6,527 nucleotides of DNA from NCBI GenBank assembly GCA_902491415.1, contig CABUHP010000102.1:1-6527 (forward strand), read 5' to 3'. Positions 4,718 to 6,527 of the stretch are shown in pieces. Both the position numbers and the translations under genes were made by a program. The notes under the pieces are model-generated. The model had not been told where the DNA came from, ran no database searches, and saw only the letters and a list, made by a program, of their open reading frames with translations. Positions within the stretch are counted from its first letter, which is position 1, and every line of letters begins with the position of its first letter. The DNA comes from an uncultured Collinsella sp. (GTDB taxonomy: Bacteria > Actinomycetota > Coriobacteriia > Coriobacteriales > Coriobacteriaceae).

Positions 4718-6527
4718 CTAGTCCTCGAGCAGGTCCTCGATAAAGCCGACACGGTAGTTCTTGAAGATGACCTCGCCGCCGTCTTGCGTGGCGTCCAGAT
4801 CGACATCGCCCATGATGCCAAAGTCGTGGTCGGCATCCTCGTCGGCAAAGATCTGGTGCACGTGCCACACGTGATCGGTCTTCTCGTCGCTCTCGTCGAT
4901 GGTAAACATCGCGGCGCTGCGGGCGTCTCCGTCGGTGAGGATTTCCTCGTGCTGCTCGTGGTAAACGTCGAGTGCTTTTTGCCAGCGGACCTCGCTCATG
5001 CCCCAGTCCTCGTCGAGCTCGCCCAGATCGCGCACGTGCTCGCGAGCGGCAAGGGTCACGCGGCGGAAGAGCGCGTTGCGCACCAACAGCGTGCAGCCGC
5101 GGCGGTCCGCCACGACCTCGTCGATGCCCTGCGGCGGTGCGGCGTCGAGTGCCGCCGGGTTGCCGGCGTTCTCCCACTCGTCCACCAGGCTCGAGTCCAC
5201 CGAGCGCACCACAAAGCCCAGCCACGAGATAATGTCGCGTAGGCGCTCGTCGCGCTTCTCGATGGGTACGGTGCGGTCGAGCGAACGGTAGGCTTCTGCC
5301 AGGTAGCGTAGCAAAATGCCCTCGGAGCGGGCGATGCCGAGCTTTTGAATGTAACCCTTAAAATCGCTCGCGCTTTCCAGCATATCGCGCAGGACGCTCT
5401 TGGGAGAGAGCTGGTAGTCGTTTGCCCAGGGTACTTCCTGGCAGTACTTGTCAAAAGCGGCGTCGAGCAAATCCTCGAGCGGCTTTTCGTACGTGACGTC
5501 TTGAATGCGCTCCAAGCGCTCCTCATATTCGATGCCGTCGGCCTTCATCTTGGCCATGGCGCGATCGCGTGCGGCGCGCTCCTGTGCGCGCAATACCTGC
5601 TTGGGGTCCTCGAGCGTAGCCTCGACCATCGAGATGAGGTCCATGGTATAGGTCTCGCTCTCGGGATCGAGCAGCTCCAGCGCGGCAAGCAAGAACGGCG
5701 AGAGCGGCTGATCGAGCGCAAAGTCCTCGGGCAGATCGACCGTCAGTGCATAGTCGATGTCTGGTGCGGCGTCAGTCGGGGCGTCAGGCGCGGGCGGCAC
5801 CTCGGTGCGAACGACGACGCCGGAATCGATGAGCGTGGCGAAGATTTCGTCGGCGCGAACCTCGAGCTTGGCCTTTTCCTCGGGGGTCTGCAGGCTTGTC
5901 TCGATGAGGTCGTGTACGCGGGCACGGGCATCGCCGCCCTGCTCGACCACGCTAATCACCATGGAGTGCGTGATGCGCAGGCGCGGCTTGAGCGTCTCGG
6001 GCTGCGTCTCGATCAGGCGCTCAAAGGTCTGCTTGTTCCAGGTGACAAAGCCCTCGGGGGCCTTTTTCTTTTTAATCTTGCGGAGCTTCTTAGGGTCGTC
6101 GCCCGCCTTGGCCATAAGCTTGGCATTCTCGATCTCGTGCTCGGGTGCCTCGGCAATCACCATGCCCTCGGTATCGAAGCCCGAGCGACCGGCGCGACCG
6201 GCAATCTGATGGAACTCGCGGGCGCGCAGGCGACGCATTTTATAGCCATCGAACTTGGTGAGCGCGGTGAGCACCACGGTGTGGATGGGTACGTTGATGC
6301 CGACGCCGAGCGTATCGGTGCCGCAGATGACGGGCAGTAGGCCCTGCTGCGCCAGGCGCTCGACCAGCAGGCGATAGCGCGGCAACATGCCAGCATGGTG
6401 CACGCCGACGCCGCATCCAAGCAGGCGTTTGAGAATCTTGCCAAAGGCCGTCGAGAAGCTCGTTCCCTTTGCCGCTTCTTTGATGGCCTCGCGCTGCTCC
6501 TTGCTAGCGATGCCAAAGTTGGCAAGC
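4718..6527 (-). CDS. Ski2-like DEAD/DEAH-box helicase with DUF3516-type C-terminus (N-terminal half outside window)
   Basis: The minus-strand frame is open from the window edge to the TAG at 4718-4720, giving 602 C-terminal residues. The second RecA-like helicase lobe is clear: GVGVHHAGMLPRYR (about 6373-6418), GTDTLGVGINVP (about 6290-6325, motif V) and HQIAGRAGRSG (6181-6213, motif VI with its arginine finger). VHHAG plus GTDTLGVGINVP is typical of Ski2/Mtr4-type superfamily 2 helicases, which unwind RNA or DNA 3'-5' using ATP. A lysine-rich stretch (KKLRKIKKKK) follows. The remaining 400 or so residues, ending in an acidic tail, match the layout of actinobacterial helicases with a C-terminal DUF3516 domain; I infer that domain from length and context. 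Walker A and DEAD/DEAH motifs would lie upstream. Apparent starts inside the window, such as the GTG at 6403, are internal to the helicase lobe and not real. Confidence 0.92.
   Translation of the reverse strand, partial: LANFGIASKEQREAIKEAAKGTSFSTAFGKILKRLLGCGVGVHHAGMLPRYRLLVERLAQQGLLPVICGTDTLGVGINVPIHTVVLTALTKFDGYKMRRLRAREFHQIAGRAGRSGFDTEGMVIAEAPEHEIENAKLMAKAGDDPKKLRKIKKKKAPEGFVTWNKQTFERLIETQPETLKPRLRITHSMVISVVEQGGDARARVHDLIETSLQTPEEKAKLEVRADEIFATLIDSGVVVRTEVPPAPDAPTDAAPDIDYALTVDLPEDFALDQPLSPFLLAALELLDPESETYTMDLISMVEATLEDPKQVLRAQERAARDRAMAKMKADGIEYEERLERIQDVTYEKPLEDLLDAAFDKYCQEVPWANDYQLSPKSVLRDMLESASDFKGYIQKLGIARSEGILLRYLAEAYRSLDRTVPIEKRDERLRDIISWLGFVVRSVDSSLVDEWENAGNPAALDAAPPQGIDEVVADRRGCTLLVRNALFRRVTLAAREHVRDLGELDEDWGMSEVRWQKALDVYHEQHEEILTDGDARSAAMFTIDESDEKTDHVWHVHQIFADEDADHDFGIMGDVDLDATQDGGEVIFKNYRVGFIEDLLED

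Noticed and set aside
5345..6340. A 331-codon plus-strand open frame opposite the helicase gene
   Set aside because: It lies wholly inside the minus-strand helicase coding sequence, whose motifs V and VI are unmistakable. Its translation has no recognisable domain, and long antisense frames are common in GC-rich genes.
6401..6403. GTG at 6403 as the helicase start
   Set aside because: The frame stays open upstream to the window edge, and the codon is inside a conserved helicase motif.

Overview
The window looks like chromosomal sequence of a moderately high-GC anaerobic actinomycete. My best guess is the Coriobacteriia, near Collinsella. This rests on base composition, Shine-Dalgarno style, and gene content (a Ski2-like helicase with a DUF3516-type tail, a COG4487/DUF2130 protein, a class 3 aldehyde dehydrogenase). 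It is recognition, not a database result. I see no tRNA, rRNA, CRISPR array or complete insertion sequence.

Layout. Bases 2-349 are the 3' end of an aldehyde dehydrogenase gene, closed by a hairpin terminator (358-397). Bases 420-775 hold no conventional gene, but they carry a compact unit: a hairpin that buries a ribosome binding site (430-454), a 27-residue one-helix hydrophobic peptide (456-539), and then an unusually structured stretch (539-626). The arrangement resembles type I toxin mRNAs of the holin-like peptide class. Bases 776-1300 encode a stand-alone HIRAN-domain protein and a 59-residue charged protein, probably one operon. A promoter overlapping the second stop codon leads into a calcineurin-like metallophosphoesterase (start 1367). 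After it come a ChbG/YdjC-type deacetylase (1977-2741) and then a 585-residue coiled-coil DUF2130 protein with a nuclease-like core (2881-4638).

Two copies of a 33-base palindromic element, one intact and one decayed, lie just after the metallophosphoesterase and deacetylase stop codons. A GC-rich terminator (2788-2822) ends the deacetylase unit. A 15-bp perfect hairpin (4659-4694) separates the DUF2130 gene from the convergent helicase gene (4718 to beyond 6527, minus strand), whose N-terminal half lies outside the window.

Functional links. The genes look like independent short units, not one pathway. HIRAN, DUF2130 and the helicase all suggest nucleic-acid work, but orientation and terminators do not tie them into one operon. 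The most unusual part is the small-peptide/structured-RNA unit at 420-670.
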